DNA of 64,000 nt from positions 32,409-96,408 of the forward strand of contig NZ_QHKO01000008.1 in NCBI RefSeq assembly GCF_003260125.1, read 5' to 3'. Below, piece by piece: positions 40,345 through 49,441 of this stretch. The notes under the pieces were generated by a model. The model worked only from the letters and a program-made list of their open reading frames with translations, made no database searches and was not told where the DNA came from. The number at the start of each line of letters is the position of its first letter. Within the stretch, counting starts at the first letter, position 1. Source of the DNA: Lujinxingia litoralis. GTDB lineage: Bacteria > Myxococcota_A > Bradymonadia > Bradymonadales > Bradymonadaceae. Made by a program: the position numbers and the translations under genes.

Positions 40345-42438
40345 ATGTGTGGACTGGCGGGGTTTTGGGATCGGCGCTGTCAGCGCTTTGAGCCGGCGAT
40401 CTTTGCGATGACCAACGCCCTGCGTCACCGGGGGCCGGACGGGGCGGGCTACTGGTTTGATGGTCGCCACGGGCTGGCGCTGGGGCATCGGCGTCTGGCG
40501 ATTCTGGATTGTTCGGATCGGGGGCGTCAGCCGATGTTTTCGGCCAGCGGGCGCTGGGCGCTGGTGTACAACGGGGAGGTCTATAATTTTGCCGAGATCC
40601 GGGCCCGGGTGCAGGAGGCCACCCGGGGGAGTTACCCCTTTGTGGGGGGCTCGGATACCGAGGTGATCCTGGGGGCGGTGGAGACCTTCGGGCTCTGGGA
40701 GACGCTGACGCAGATGGTGGGGATGTTTGCCATGACGCTCTGGGACCGGGAGCGCGCGGAGCTGCATCTGGTTCGGGATCGTCTGGGGATCAAGCCGCTG
40801 TACTGGGCCTGGCACGGGGAGGTGTTGCTCTTTGGTTCCGAGCTCAAGGCGCTGCGGGCCTATCCGGGGTTTGATCCGCCGCTCGATCGTCGGGCGTTGG
40901 CCGGGTACTTGAGCCGCTCGGCGGTGGGGGGGGAGCATACGATCTATGAGGGGGTCTACCGGGTGCGGCCCGGGGCGGTGCTCAGCGCGCGCAGTCCGGG
41001 GAAGGAGCGCCTGGAGGAGCGGCGCTGGTGGCGGGCCGAGGAGGTGGTCTCCGAGGGGATTCGTTCGCCCTTTATGGGCGATGAGGAGCAGGCCACCGAT
41101 GAGCTGGAGCGAGAGCTGCGGCGAGCGGTGGGACAGCGGATGGTGGCCGATGTGCCCCTGGGGGCGTTTTTGTCGGGGGGGATCGATTCGACCACGGTGG
41201 TGGCCCTGATGCAGGCGCAGTCGGGTCGGCCGGTCAAGACCTTTTCGATCGGCAATGCCGCGGCGCGCTATGATGAGGCCGACGATGCCGCGCGGGTGGC
41301 CCGCTTTCTGGGGACCGAGCATACCTCCTTGATCGTGGAGCCCCGGGATGCCCTGGCGGTGATTGAGCGTCTGCCGATGCTCTACGATGAGCCCTTTGCC
41401 GATGCCTCCCAGATACCGACCTTTCTGGTCAGCGAGTTGGCCCGCCGTCAGGTGACCGTGGCGTTGAGCGGCGACGGGGGCGACGAGGTATTCGGGGGGT
41501 ATAACCGCCATGTGTGGGGGCCGAAGATCTGGCGGGGGTTGAGCCGGGTGCCCCCGGGAGCGCGCGGTCATCTGGGGCAGGCGCTTCTGTGGCTGAGTCC
41601 GGGGCAGTGGGAGGCGCTGATTGAGCGGGCCGGGCGGCTGGGCGGTCCGCAGGCCGCCGCGCTGATGGGCCGGGCAGAAGCATTGCTCGGGCGCTCGGGG
41701 GCGGCTTCTACGAAAACGACGCCCTCGCTCGCCCCCTGGAGGCTTATCGGCGATAAGTTGCATAAACTCGCCGAGATTTTTGATGTCCCCGATGCTGAGG
41801 CGCTCTACCGGCGTCTGCTCTCCAACTGGGGGGAAGGCCCCCGGGTGGTGCGTGGGATGGAGGGGGCGCCGCGCACCTGGAGCTGGGAGCCCGAGCCTCA
41901 GGTGGCCAGCCTGGCCGAGCGCTGGATGTTCCGGGACCTGGTGGGGTATCTGCCCGAGGACATTCTCACCAAGGTCGATCGGGCGTCGATGGGCGTGAGT
42001 CTGGAGGCCCGGGTGCCCCTGCTGGATCACCGTCTGGTGGCCTTTGCCTGGCGCTTGCCCCTCTCGATGAAGGTGCGCGGGCGCCAGGGCAAGTACATCC
42101 TGCGGCGGGTGCTCGATCGCTACGTGCCCCGGGTGCTGGTGGAGCGCCCGAAGATGGGGTTTGGCGTGCCCCTGGATGCCTGGCTGCGCGCGGAGTTGAG
42201 GCCCTGGGCCGAGGCGCTTTTAAGCCGTGAACGTCTGGAGCGGGAGGGCTTTTTGGAGGTGGCTCCGGTGCAGGCGCTCTGGCGCGAGCACTTAAGCGGG
42301 CGTCGCAGTCGGGCCTACGAGTTGTGGAACATTCTGATGTTTCAGGCCTGGCTGGAGCAGCATCATCGGGTGAGCGCTCGTCGGCCGTTTGGCGGCAGTC
42401 TGGAGTTGCGTCAGGTGCCCGGGATGGGGCGGCGATGA
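40345..42438 (+). CDS. asnB: Glutamine-dependent asparagine synthetase (AsnB type)
   Basis: 697 residues. N-terminal class II glutamine amidotransferase with catalytic Cys2 (MCGLAGFWD), ALRHRGPDGAGYW and VYNGEVYNF. The synthetase domain carries the pyrophosphate loop FLSGGIDSTTVVAL (about 275) and VALSGDGGDEVFGGYNR. This is the long AsnB form often found in capsule and exopolysaccharide loci, where it may amidate a uronic or nonulosonic acid rather than Asp; that is inference from the cluster. GGGGGAGC precedes the start. The stop overlaps the next gene (ATGA), giving translational coupling. Confidence 0.95.
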   Translation: MCGLAGFWDRRCQRFEPAIFAMTNALRHRGPDGAGYWFDGRHGLALGHRRLAILDCSDRGRQPMFSASGRWALVYNGEVYNFAEIRARVQEATRGSYPFVGGSDTEVILGAVETFGLWETLTQMVGMFAMTLWDRERAELHLVRDRLGIKPLYWAWHGEVLLFGSELKALRAYPGFDPPLDRRALAGYLSRSAVGGEHTIYEGVYRVRPGAVLSARSPGKERLEERRWWRAEEVVSEGIRSPFMGDEEQATDELERELRRAVGQRMVADVPLGAFLSGGIDSTTVVALMQAQSGRPVKTFSIGNAAARYDEADDAARVARFLGTEHTSLIVEPRDALAVIERLPMLYDEPFADASQIPTFLVSELARRQVTVALSGDGGDEVFGGYNRHVWGPKIWRGLSRVPPGARGHLGQALLWLSPGQWEALIERAGRLGGPQAAALMGRAEALLGRSGAASTKTTPSLAPWRLIGDKLHKLAEIFDVPDAEALYRRLLSNWGEGPRVVRGMEGAPRTWSWEPEPQVASLAERWMFRDLVGYLPEDILTKVDRASMGVSLEARVPLLDHRLVAFAWRLPLSMKVRGRQGKYILRRVLDRYVPRVLVERPKMGFGVPLDAWLRAELRPWAEALLSRERLEREGFLEVAPVQALWREHLSGRRSRAYELWNILMFQAWLEQHHRVSARRPFGGSLELRQVPGMGRR

Positions 42439-43829
42439 ACGAGGTCTTTGCCTGCACGATTCTGATCTTCTGCGGGGTGTTTGTCCTCTTTGTCGGACAG
42501 ACGCGTCTGCCTCAGGACGACCGCCGCTTTGTGTGGCTGAGCTTCTGGGCGCATGTGATCGCGGCTTTTGTATTGATCGTGCTCACCTACGAGTTTTTCG
42601 GGCGCGGCGACATGGAGGTTTATTACGGATATGGCGAGGCGCTGGCCGACTACATTCGGGTCGATCCGCTGCGCTGGGGGCCGGAGGTGCTGCGGCTGAT
42701 CTTGCAGCAGCCCGCCGAGATTCCCATGGAGCTCTTCGGGATGGAGGGCACCTCGACGACGACGATGATCGGGATCACGGCGTTTTTGCTGATCCTGACG
42801 GGCTCCTCAATGTTCGGGTGCGGGTTGATTTTGAGCTTTGTCTCCTTTAGCGGGCAGATGGCGATGTACCGCGCGTTCAGCGCTCATGTGGGGCCGGAGC
42901 TGCGGGTGCAGGTGCTGGTGGCGACTCTGCTGGTGCCCTCGGCGGTGTTCTGGACCAGCGGGGTGGTCAAGGAGGCGGTGGCCATGGGGGGGCTGGGGTG
43001 GATGATCTACGGGATGCACCGTCTGCTCAGCGGTCGCGGCAAAGGTTGGGCGCTGATGTGGCTGGCCGCCGGCGCGGTGGCGGTGGCGGTGGTCAAGAGC
43101 TACATCCTTTTCCCGATGGTGGCGGCCGGCGGGGTGTGGTGGTACTGGCGGCGCTCGCTGGCCACCAGCGGCTCGGTGGCGATCGCTAAAAAGCCCATGC
43201 AACTCGCGGCGTTAGGGGCGGTGGCGGTGGGCGGGATGATCGGGCTGGGGCAGCTTTTCCCGCAGTATTCGCTGGATTCGCTGGCCGAGGAGACGGCCAA
43301 TCTGCAGTACCAGGGGGAGCGGATTCAGGGGGGCTCGTCCTACAGCATGGGCGATGGCGCGACGACCAGTCTGGGGGGGCAGCTGATGTTCGCCCCGGTG
43401 GCGATCACCGCCTCGCTCTTTCGTCCCTTTCTCTTTGAAGCCCACAACGCGGTGGCGGCGATCAACGCCGTGGAGACCACGCTGGTGCTTTTTCTATGGG
43501 TGCGCATCTTTTGGAATCGAGGAGCACGGGGAGCCTGGCGAGCGTTGCGTGCGTCGCCGGCGATGATGTTCTGCGTGGTCTTCGTCTTGTTGTTCGGGCT
43601 GGGGGTGGGGCTGGCAACCACCAACCTGGGGACGCTTTCGCGCTACCGGGTGCCGATGATGCCGATGTACCTGCTGGTGCTGCTCATTTTGAGCGCGCGC
43701 GACTGGCGGCTGCGGGCCGGGCTGATGCCGGGCCCCGGGCCGTCGCCGACCACTGGCCCCGGATCCGGGGAGCGCGCCGGCACCGGCACAGACGACTACC
43801 GCAGGGGGGCGAGATGGAGAGGCCGTTAG
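42435..43829 (+). CDS. Polytopic membrane protein in glycan cassette
   Basis: 464 residues with about nine to ten transmembrane segments (IFCGVFVLFVGQT, AHVIAAFVLIVLTYEF, GITAFLLILTGSSMF, MAMYRAFSAHV, FCVVFVLLFGLGVGLATTN). The length, large loop after the third helix and location between asnB and a glycosyltransferase suggest an oligosaccharide polymerase, ligase or mannosyltransferase-like function, but no diagnostic motif was seen. Start at 42435 is the ATGA overlap with asnB; the longer frame from 42324 lies inside asnB and is rejected. It overlaps the next gene by 16 bp. Confidence 0.75.
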   Translation: MNEVFACTILIFCGVFVLFVGQTRLPQDDRRFVWLSFWAHVIAAFVLIVLTYEFFGRGDMEVYYGYGEALADYIRVDPLRWGPEVLRLILQQPAEIPMELFGMEGTSTTTMIGITAFLLILTGSSMFGCGLILSFVSFSGQMAMYRAFSAHVGPELRVQVLVATLLVPSAVFWTSGVVKEAVAMGGLGWMIYGMHRLLSGRGKGWALMWLAAGAVAVAVVKSYILFPMVAAGGVWWYWRRSLATSGSVAIAKKPMQLAALGAVAVGGMIGLGQLFPQYSLDSLAEETANLQYQGERIQGGSSYSMGDGATTSLGGQLMFAPVAITASLFRPFLFEAHNAVAAINAVETTLVLFLWVRIFWNRGARGAWRALRASPAMMFCVVFVLLFGLGVGLATTNLGTLSRYRVPMMPMYLLVLLILSARDWRLRAGLMPGPGPSPTTGPGSGERAGTGTDDYRRGARWRGR

Positions 43830-45229
43830 TCACCGTATACATCACCTGCCATAACTACGGGCGGTATCTGGAGCAGGCCGTGGAGAGCGTGCTTCAGCAG
43901 AGTTTGAAGAGCTGGGAGCTGATCCTGGTCGATGATGCGTCGAGCGATGAGACTCCTGAGATTTGCCGGCGTTACGCCGAGCAAGAGGGCGCGCGCGTGC
44001 GGGTCGTGCGCCATGAGCAGGCGCAGGGGTTGCAGCGCAATGCCAATCAGGTCCTGGAGCTGGCCCGGGGGAAGTACATCATGCGCCTGGATGCCGATGA
44101 CTGGCTCGACGAGTCGGCGTTGCTGGTGATGAGCGATCGCCTGGAGCGTCGCCCGGAGGTGGCACTGGTCTACCCCAACTATTTCTATGTCGACGCCGAG
44201 GGACGCTACCTGGGCGTTGAGCAGCGTAAACTGCCCGGCACCGAGGCTCGCCTCCTCGATCTACCGGCGCACGGGGCCTGCACGATGGTGCGCCGTCGCG
44301 TGCTCAAGGCGCTGGGGGGGTATGATGAGCGTCATAACGCTCAGGATGGGTATGAGCTCTGGCTCAAGGTCTCGCGCAGCTATCCGGTGGAGGGGGTGGC
44401 CACACCGCTCTTTTATTATCGACAGCATCCCGAGTCGCTGAGCCGCAATGAGGATCGCTTGCTGCGGGCGCGTCGCCAGATCAAGCGCTCGCTGGCTGAG
44501 AAGCTCGAAGGCAGCGTCAAGCCGCGCATTGTGGGGCTGGTGCCGGCCAAGAACACCTACCGTTCGATGCCCGATGTGGTGCTTAGCCCGGTGGGGGGGC
44601 GCCCGCTGATCGACCATACCCTGGAGGCGGCCCGGGCCAGCGGGCGTTTTGATGCCATCTGGGTCACCACCGATTGCCCGCGGGTGGTCGAGCACTGCGC
44701 CACACGCGATGTGCCGGCGATGATGCGCCCCTCGGCGCTCTCGGAGGCCGATCGCAAGCTCTCGGAGGTGGTGTACGACGCGGTCACGCGCCTGGAGAAC
44801 GATCATGACCTTTTTGCGGACGTGGTGGTGGTGCTCAGCGCCCACAGCCCGCTGCGCCGTGCCGACCATATCACCAAGGCGCTCGATACCCTGGTGCTCT
44901 ACGACGCGGACAGCGTGATCAGCGTGTATGAAGATTTCGACATGCACTTTCAGCACGGGCCCGACGGACTGGCGCCCTTAAATCCGGCGATGATGCGTCG
45001 GCTGCGTCTGGAGCGCGAGGGGCTCTACGTGTTCAACGGCGCGATCACCGCGGTGTGGCGCGACGCGATCCGCGCGGAGGATTACCACGGCAAGAGCATC
45101 TCGCATGTGGTGATGCCCTGGCGGGAGAGTTTCCAGCTGAAGAGCGAGTTTGATCGCTGGATGCTCGACCAACTTCTGCGCTCGGAGGAGGAGCGGGATC
45201 GGGAGCCCCCCACGGCTGCTGCCGAGTGA
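43814..45229 (+). CDS. GT2 glycosyltransferase fused to a CMP-sugar cytidylyltransferase-like domain
   Basis: 471 residues. Residues 1-225 form a GT-A glycosyltransferase 2 domain (VTVYITCHNYGRYLEQAVES, LVDDASSDET, DADDWLD, GYDERHNAQDGYELW). Residues about 235-460 resemble NeuA-like CMP-acylneuraminate cytidylyltransferases (IVGLVPAKNTYRSMPDVVL, GGRPLIDHTLEAARASG, ADVVVVLSAHSPLRRADHI). The canonical Arg-Gly-Gly-Ser-Lys-type loop of NeuA is altered to KNTYRSMP, so activity should be tested. A single chain could both activate and transfer a sugar. The start at 43814 follows a purine-rich GGGGGGCGAG. Confidence 0.85.
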   Translation: MERPLVTVYITCHNYGRYLEQAVESVLQQSLKSWELILVDDASSDETPEICRRYAEQEGARVRVVRHEQAQGLQRNANQVLELARGKYIMRLDADDWLDESALLVMSDRLERRPEVALVYPNYFYVDAEGRYLGVEQRKLPGTEARLLDLPAHGACTMVRRRVLKALGGYDERHNAQDGYELWLKVSRSYPVEGVATPLFYYRQHPESLSRNEDRLLRARRQIKRSLAEKLEGSVKPRIVGLVPAKNTYRSMPDVVLSPVGGRPLIDHTLEAARASGRFDAIWVTTDCPRVVEHCATRDVPAMMRPSALSEADRKLSEVVYDAVTRLENDHDLFADVVVVLSAHSPLRRADHITKALDTLVLYDADSVISVYEDFDMHFQHGPDGLAPLNPAMMRRLRLEREGLYVFNGAITAVWRDAIRAEDYHGKSISHVVMPWRESFQLKSEFDRWMLDQLLRSEEERDREPPTAAAE

Positions 45230-45289
45230 TTGTGCTGTAAAATCCATAGCTTGCGCGTCGGGATTGCGGCGCGCGTTGAGGAGGGAGTG

Positions 45290-46018
45290 ATGCTATTTGT
45301 TGCCGAGATAGGCCTCAATCATGAGGGGAACTTCGATCTGGCCTATGAGCTGATTCGCCAGGCGAAGCTCGCTGGCGCCGATGTGGCCAAGTTCCAGTTT
45401 GGCTGGCGAGATCAGCCCGGGGAGCTCAATCATATCGACGCGGATATGGCCATGCAGCTCAAGCGATGGTGCGAGTGGTGGGAGATCGACTTTATGGCCT
45501 CGATCATCAATGAGGAGGCGCTGGAGCTGGCGCGTCCGCTGAATCCCGGTCGCTATAAGATCGCCTCGCGCACGGTGGTCGATCATCCGGAGCTGGTGGA
45601 GCGGGTACTGGCTCAGGGGCGAGAGACGTACATCTCGCTGGGATGGTGGACCGGGGATGAGCTGCCCTTTGGTCCGCCAACCGACCAGCTGCGCTACATC
45701 TTCTGCCGCTCGCACTATCCCACGTATCCGGCGCATCTGGAGGGGCTGCCCGAGCGCTTTGAGCCCGGGGGGTATTATGGCTACTCCGACCATATGCACG
45801 GGATCGAGGGCTGTCTGCTGGCGATCGCGCGCGGGGCGCAGTTTGTGGAGAAGCATTTTACGCTCGATAAGACCATTCGCGGGGTGCATCGCGATCACAT
45901 CTTGAGCGCGACTCCGGAGGAGTTGCGCCAGCTGGTGGATCTGGGGCGTCCGCTCAGCCGCCTGGCCCGGGTGGTGGGCGCTGGCGAGCCGGGGGTGGGG
46001 GGCGTGCCCGGCAAGTAG
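45290..46018 (+). CDS. Short NeuB-family sugar-acid synthase (no SAF domain)
   Basis: 242 residues, versus about 340-350 for NeuB. The catalytic TIM barrel is covered: FVAEIGLNHEGNFDLAYELI, GADVAKFQF, then GGYYGYSDHMHGIEG and VEKHFTLDKTIRG.HRDHILSAT.EEL. The C-terminal SAF (antifreeze-like) domain that NeuB uses for dimer and substrate contacts is missing. NeuB condenses phosphoenolpyruvate with an N-acetyl-mannosamine-type sugar to give a nonulosonic acid. The truncated form may be a specialised member or partner of the upstream fusion. GAGGGAG lies just before the start at 45290. Confidence 0.85.
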   Translation: MLFVAEIGLNHEGNFDLAYELIRQAKLAGADVAKFQFGWRDQPGELNHIDADMAMQLKRWCEWWEIDFMASIINEEALELARPLNPGRYKIASRTVVDHPELVERVLAQGRETYISLGWWTGDELPFGPPTDQLRYIFCRSHYPTYPAHLEGLPERFEPGGYYGYSDHMHGIEGCLLAIARGAQFVEKHFTLDKTIRGVHRDHILSATPEELRQLVDLGRPLSRLARVVGAGEPGVGGVPGK

Positions 46019-46078
46019 CGCCCGGGGAGTCGGCCAACCACAGGGGGTAGGGAGCACGACCTGACCAGGGAGACGAGG

Positions 46079-46834
46079 ATGAAGGAGCGAGCGAAGGTGG
46101 TGGCGGTGGTCCAGGCGCGGATGAGCTCGGAGCGGCTTCCCGGCAAGGTGCTAATGCCCCTGGCCGGTCGCCCGGCCCTCTGGCACATCATTGAGCGTTT
46201 AAAGCGGGTGCGCGCTCTTGATGAGGTGATTGTGGCCACCAGCGATCGCAGCGAAGACGATCCGATCGCCTCGCTGATCGAGTGGCTGGGGGACCCGAAG
46301 GTGAGCCTCTTTCGCGGGTCGCGCGATGACGTGCTCAGCCGCTTTTACCTGGCGGTGGTCGATCGCGATCCGGAGTTTGTGGTGCGTATCACCGGCGATA
46401 CACCGCTGGTGTGTGTGGAGCATCTGGAGCGCATGCTTGAGCACCTGCGTTCGGGGGGCGTCGACGGGGTGGACGGCCATCACGGGCGTACCGGTCTGAC
46501 GCTGGGCTTTGGGAGTGAGGTCTACCGCACCGGGGCGCTGATCGATGCCCACCTGCTGGCGATGCGCCCGGAGGAACGCGAGCACGTCAGTCTCTTTATC
46601 AAGGAGCGACCGGAGGTGTATCGGGTCGAATACCTGGAGCCGGACCCGGCGCTCTGCTCGGGGTTTCGGCTGACGATGGATTATCCCGAAGACTATGCGT
46701 TGCTGCGCGAGATCTATGCGGCGCTCTATCGCCCGGGTGACATCGTCGACTGCCAGCGAGTGCTGGAGTGGTTGCATCGCCGTCCCGATCTGGTGGAGCG
46801 CAACGCGCATTGCCTGCAACGCAGTGCGCGCTGA
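46079..46834 (+). CDS. SpsF-like cytidylyltransferase-family protein
   Basis: 251 residues. Nucleotidyltransferase fold of the CTP_transf_3/SpsF family: VVAVVQARMSSERLPGKVLM, the metal-binding FVVRITGDTPLV, and ERHEHV-like segments VSLFIKE and LTMDYPEDYALL. SpsF homologs act in spore coat polysaccharide or surface-sugar synthesis and probably activate an acidic sugar with CTP. It closes the glycan cassette and is followed by a 251 bp gap with a terminator at 47019-47048 shared with the convergent P-domain gene. Confidence 0.9.
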   Translation: MKERAKVVAVVQARMSSERLPGKVLMPLAGRPALWHIIERLKRVRALDEVIVATSDRSEDDPIASLIEWLGDPKVSLFRGSRDDVLSRFYLAVVDRDPEFVVRITGDTPLVCVEHLERMLEHLRSGGVDGVDGHHGRTGLTLGFGSEVYRTGALIDAHLLAMRPEEREHVSLFIKERPEVYRVEYLEPDPALCSGFRLTMDYPEDYALLREIYAALYRPGDIVDCQRVLEWLHRRPDLVERNAHCLQRSAR

Positions 46835-47018
46835 GGGGGAGTGGGTTGCCCACCGCCAGGCGTTCGCCAGTCGTACCAGCGGTTCTCGGGAAGGTTCGAT
46901 CAGGGCACACCGGGTGTCATCATGTTGACCTGCGTATCAGCGGGCGAGAATCCCGAAGACCGAAGGGCAACCAGGTGGGGCTGTGAGTTAGATGGAAAAT
47001 GAGATGAGTGCTGAACGC

Positions 47019-47048
47019 AAAAAAGCCGCCCCGAAGGGCGGCTTTTTT
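47019..47048. terminator. Bidirectional intrinsic terminator
   Basis: Stem GCCGCCC/GGGCGGC with a CGAA tetraloop, A-run on the left, T-run on the right. It serves the P-domain lipoprotein on the minus strand and could end the glycan cassette on the plus strand. Confidence 0.93.
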
Positions 47049-47085
47049 GTGTTCAGAACTACTCAGAACTACGCGTGTTTTGTGA

Positions 47086-49356
47086 CTATTGCGCGCAGAC
47101 GAGGTTCAGGGTCCAGCTATCCAACGTACCGGTATCACCGGAGCCACCATCCGCAACGGCGAGTTTCCAGTTCCCATTGCCTGAGCTGCCTACGAGAGGG
47201 GTAAGGCTATCGGCCGGATTAAAGTCTCCGGGGTAGTTTCCATAGATGTTGTCTGTGCCTGAACCAGTACGATCGTGGAGAGCGTACTCCTCTCCAGAGG
47301 GGGCGATCAGGTTGACGTACAAATCACCGCGGTACGTGTGAGTGATTTCTACGTCAATGGAAACATCCAAGACCGTCAAGCAACTGTCGATTGCGATCGT
47401 GCTGGAGACGAACTCTGTAATGCGATCTGGAATCGACAGGTTGGGCGTACTCGTTTCGCTGACTACGGTTGTATTGAAAAAGTCTCCAGTAAGGGAGTAG
47501 CTCGCAAGCTCGCTATTAGCTTCGAGCAGGAGTACGTACTCGCCCGCTGGCAACTGCCCGGCAAGCGTGCCGCTTCCGGACAAGACTTCACTCCCATCGG
47601 CCCCGAAAAGGGTCAGTTCGACGTCGGCGTCAGTCGAGATGAGACGATACCCTTCGCTGAGGTAGTTGACCTTGGCGTAGTCGCGTTGACCGGGGGTAAG
47701 TACAAGCTCGCGGTCAACGTCAAAATCTTCCTCCACATCACCAATAGCGAGCGCATCAATGACGGAGACATTGAAGACGCTGACGATCGTTTCTGTGGTG
47801 TCGTTTTCGATGTCAACGGTAGCGGTAATGCTTTCGTTTGCCAGATAGTAAAGCCCACGAGTGCCGCTGTTGGCGGTGCGCAGAGCCAGTGACGAAGTGC
47901 TAGCCAGAGCCTCTTCACCGGCTGAGATCGAGGCCGGAAGCGATTCACCGGCGTCGTTCCACTGGGTGACGCGTACATACTGCCCCGCACTCAGGCTGAC
48001 TTCCTGGGAGAAGCTTGTTTCGGCTTCGAGCTCTTGTCCTTGTTCAAAGGTCGCCGAGTACCGGGTGGCCGGGCCCGAGCTTGTCACCCGATCTACCAGA
48101 ATGAAGAACTCTTCGGACGGGGCGTTGAACGAGAGGCTGGTCCCCGTGACGGGAAGGGCTTCGACCAGGGTCTGAGCGTCGCTCCAGATCTGAACTTCAG
48201 CCTGCGCGTCGGCCTCAAAGTTGGTGAACGTGATGTACGGGTCATCGAGCTGTGCGTTGCTGACCGCGTAGAAGTTTTCGGTCAGATGGCGAACATCACC
48301 GTTGATGCCGTCGGCGGCGAGCTCAATCGCGGTGGGCGCCGGGGCGTCAATGAGCTCAATGGTGCCAACGTAGCCCCAATCTTCGCCGCCAGCCGGGCCA
48401 GCAAGCTCCAGGAGCTGGGCGATGGGGCCTACGTTGAGGGCGTAGGTTCCGTCGGCCGGGATCACGATTTCACGGCTGAAGTCGAGACCTGCGCCAGCGT
48501 CGCTGGTGCGACTGAAGGGAAGCACGGGTTCTTCGACTTCGGAATCGGCCGGAGCTTCGACTTCTTCCATGAAGACAAAGCCGGGCTCCGGCATGCCATT
48601 GGCGTGAATCGCCACGCGAATCCACTGGCCGGCAGTGCCGGTGATGCTGAGGTTGTCGAGGTCTTGGACGTACTCGCCATCGACCACTTCGGGGGCGTCG
48701 ATGTTGCCGGTGAAGATCACCTGTTCGCCAGCGACAAGCTCCAGCGGAGCACCGGCTTCGGCGTCGAGGTCGAGGGTGCCCTGGGCGGCCAGCTCATCAA
48801 CGACTGCGGAGCGCAAGCGGCAGACGCCGTCGATGGTGATGGTGCCGGCGCCGCAGCTCAGCTGCGAGGTAGGCACGCAGGTGCGAGTGGCCACGTCAAA
48901 GGTGGTACCTTCGCCACAGGCTTCTTCGGCGGGGCGGCAGCGGTCCTGGCCGTCGGCTTCGGTACCTTCGCCGCAGATGTCTTCGGCGGGGACACACTGA
49001 TTATTGGCGACTACCGTACCTTCGTCACACTCAATGGTGTTTTCGGGCAGGCACTGACCGTCCACTTCGATGGTGCCTTCGGCACATTGGATGCCCTGGG
49101 TGGGCACGCAGCGCCCGAGGGCGGTGTCGTAGACGGTGTTATCGCCACAGATCGCGTCGGTGGCTTCGCACTGGCCATCTGCGTTGAGAACGGCGCCTTC
49201 GCCGCAGTTGGATTCGTCGACTTCACACTGGCCATCGACCAGGACGGTGCCCGGCCCGCATTCGCGCTGCTCGACGTTGGTTCCGCCGTCGCCACCGCAG
49301 GCCATCGCGCTGGCGGCCAGAAGCGCCAGAGCAGAAAGTTTTGTCAGGGTACGCAT
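47086..49356 (-). CDS. Cys-rich, P-domain surface lipoprotein (shorter paralog)
   Basis: 756 residues. A lipobox (LAASAMAC, Cys about 20), then about 140 residues of repeated Cys-Gly-Glu-Gly-Thr segments with regular Cys, a long beta-rich region with PPC-type (pre-peptidase C-terminal) elements (DGTYALNVGPIAQ, GQYVRVTQW), and a C-terminal proprotein-convertase P domain (about 640-756; ITHTYRGDLYVNLIAPSG, GSGTDNIYGNYPGD, GTLDSWTLNLVC). No protease domain is visible, so the P domain probably works as a binding or cap module. It is a paralog of the next upstream gene, separated by 85 bp. The start MRTLTKLSAL at 49356 has GGGAG upstream. Confidence 0.88.
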   Translation of the reverse strand: MRTLTKLSALALLAASAMACGGDGGTNVEQRECGPGTVLVDGQCEVDESNCGEGAVLNADGQCEATDAICGDNTVYDTALGRCVPTQGIQCAEGTIEVDGQCLPENTIECDEGTVVANNQCVPAEDICGEGTEADGQDRCRPAEEACGEGTTFDVATRTCVPTSQLSCGAGTITIDGVCRLRSAVVDELAAQGTLDLDAEAGAPLELVAGEQVIFTGNIDAPEVVDGEYVQDLDNLSITGTAGQWIRVAIHANGMPEPGFVFMEEVEAPADSEVEEPVLPFSRTSDAGAGLDFSREIVIPADGTYALNVGPIAQLLELAGPAGGEDWGYVGTIELIDAPAPTAIELAADGINGDVRHLTENFYAVSNAQLDDPYITFTNFEADAQAEVQIWSDAQTLVEALPVTGTSLSFNAPSEEFFILVDRVTSSGPATRYSATFEQGQELEAETSFSQEVSLSAGQYVRVTQWNDAGESLPASISAGEEALASTSSLALRTANSGTRGLYYLANESITATVDIENDTTETIVSVFNVSVIDALAIGDVEEDFDVDRELVLTPGQRDYAKVNYLSEGYRLISTDADVELTLFGADGSEVLSGSGTLAGQLPAGEYVLLLEANSELASYSLTGDFFNTTVVSETSTPNLSIPDRITEFVSSTIAIDSCLTVLDVSIDVEITHTYRGDLYVNLIAPSGEEYALHDRTGSGTDNIYGNYPGDFNPADSLTPLVGSSGNGNWKLAVADGGSGDTGTLDSWTLNLVCAQ

Positions 49357-49441
49357 GTATCGAATCTCCCGTGATGATTGGGGCTTTCGTATGTTGATGA
49401 TCGTGCACCGCGCCCGGGTATAGGCGCGATGCCGGTTCAGA

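Noticed and set aside
46860..46925. tRNA-like T-loop sequence GGTTCGATCAGGG
   Set aside because: No matching stem, anticodon arm or acceptor pairing could be drawn around it.
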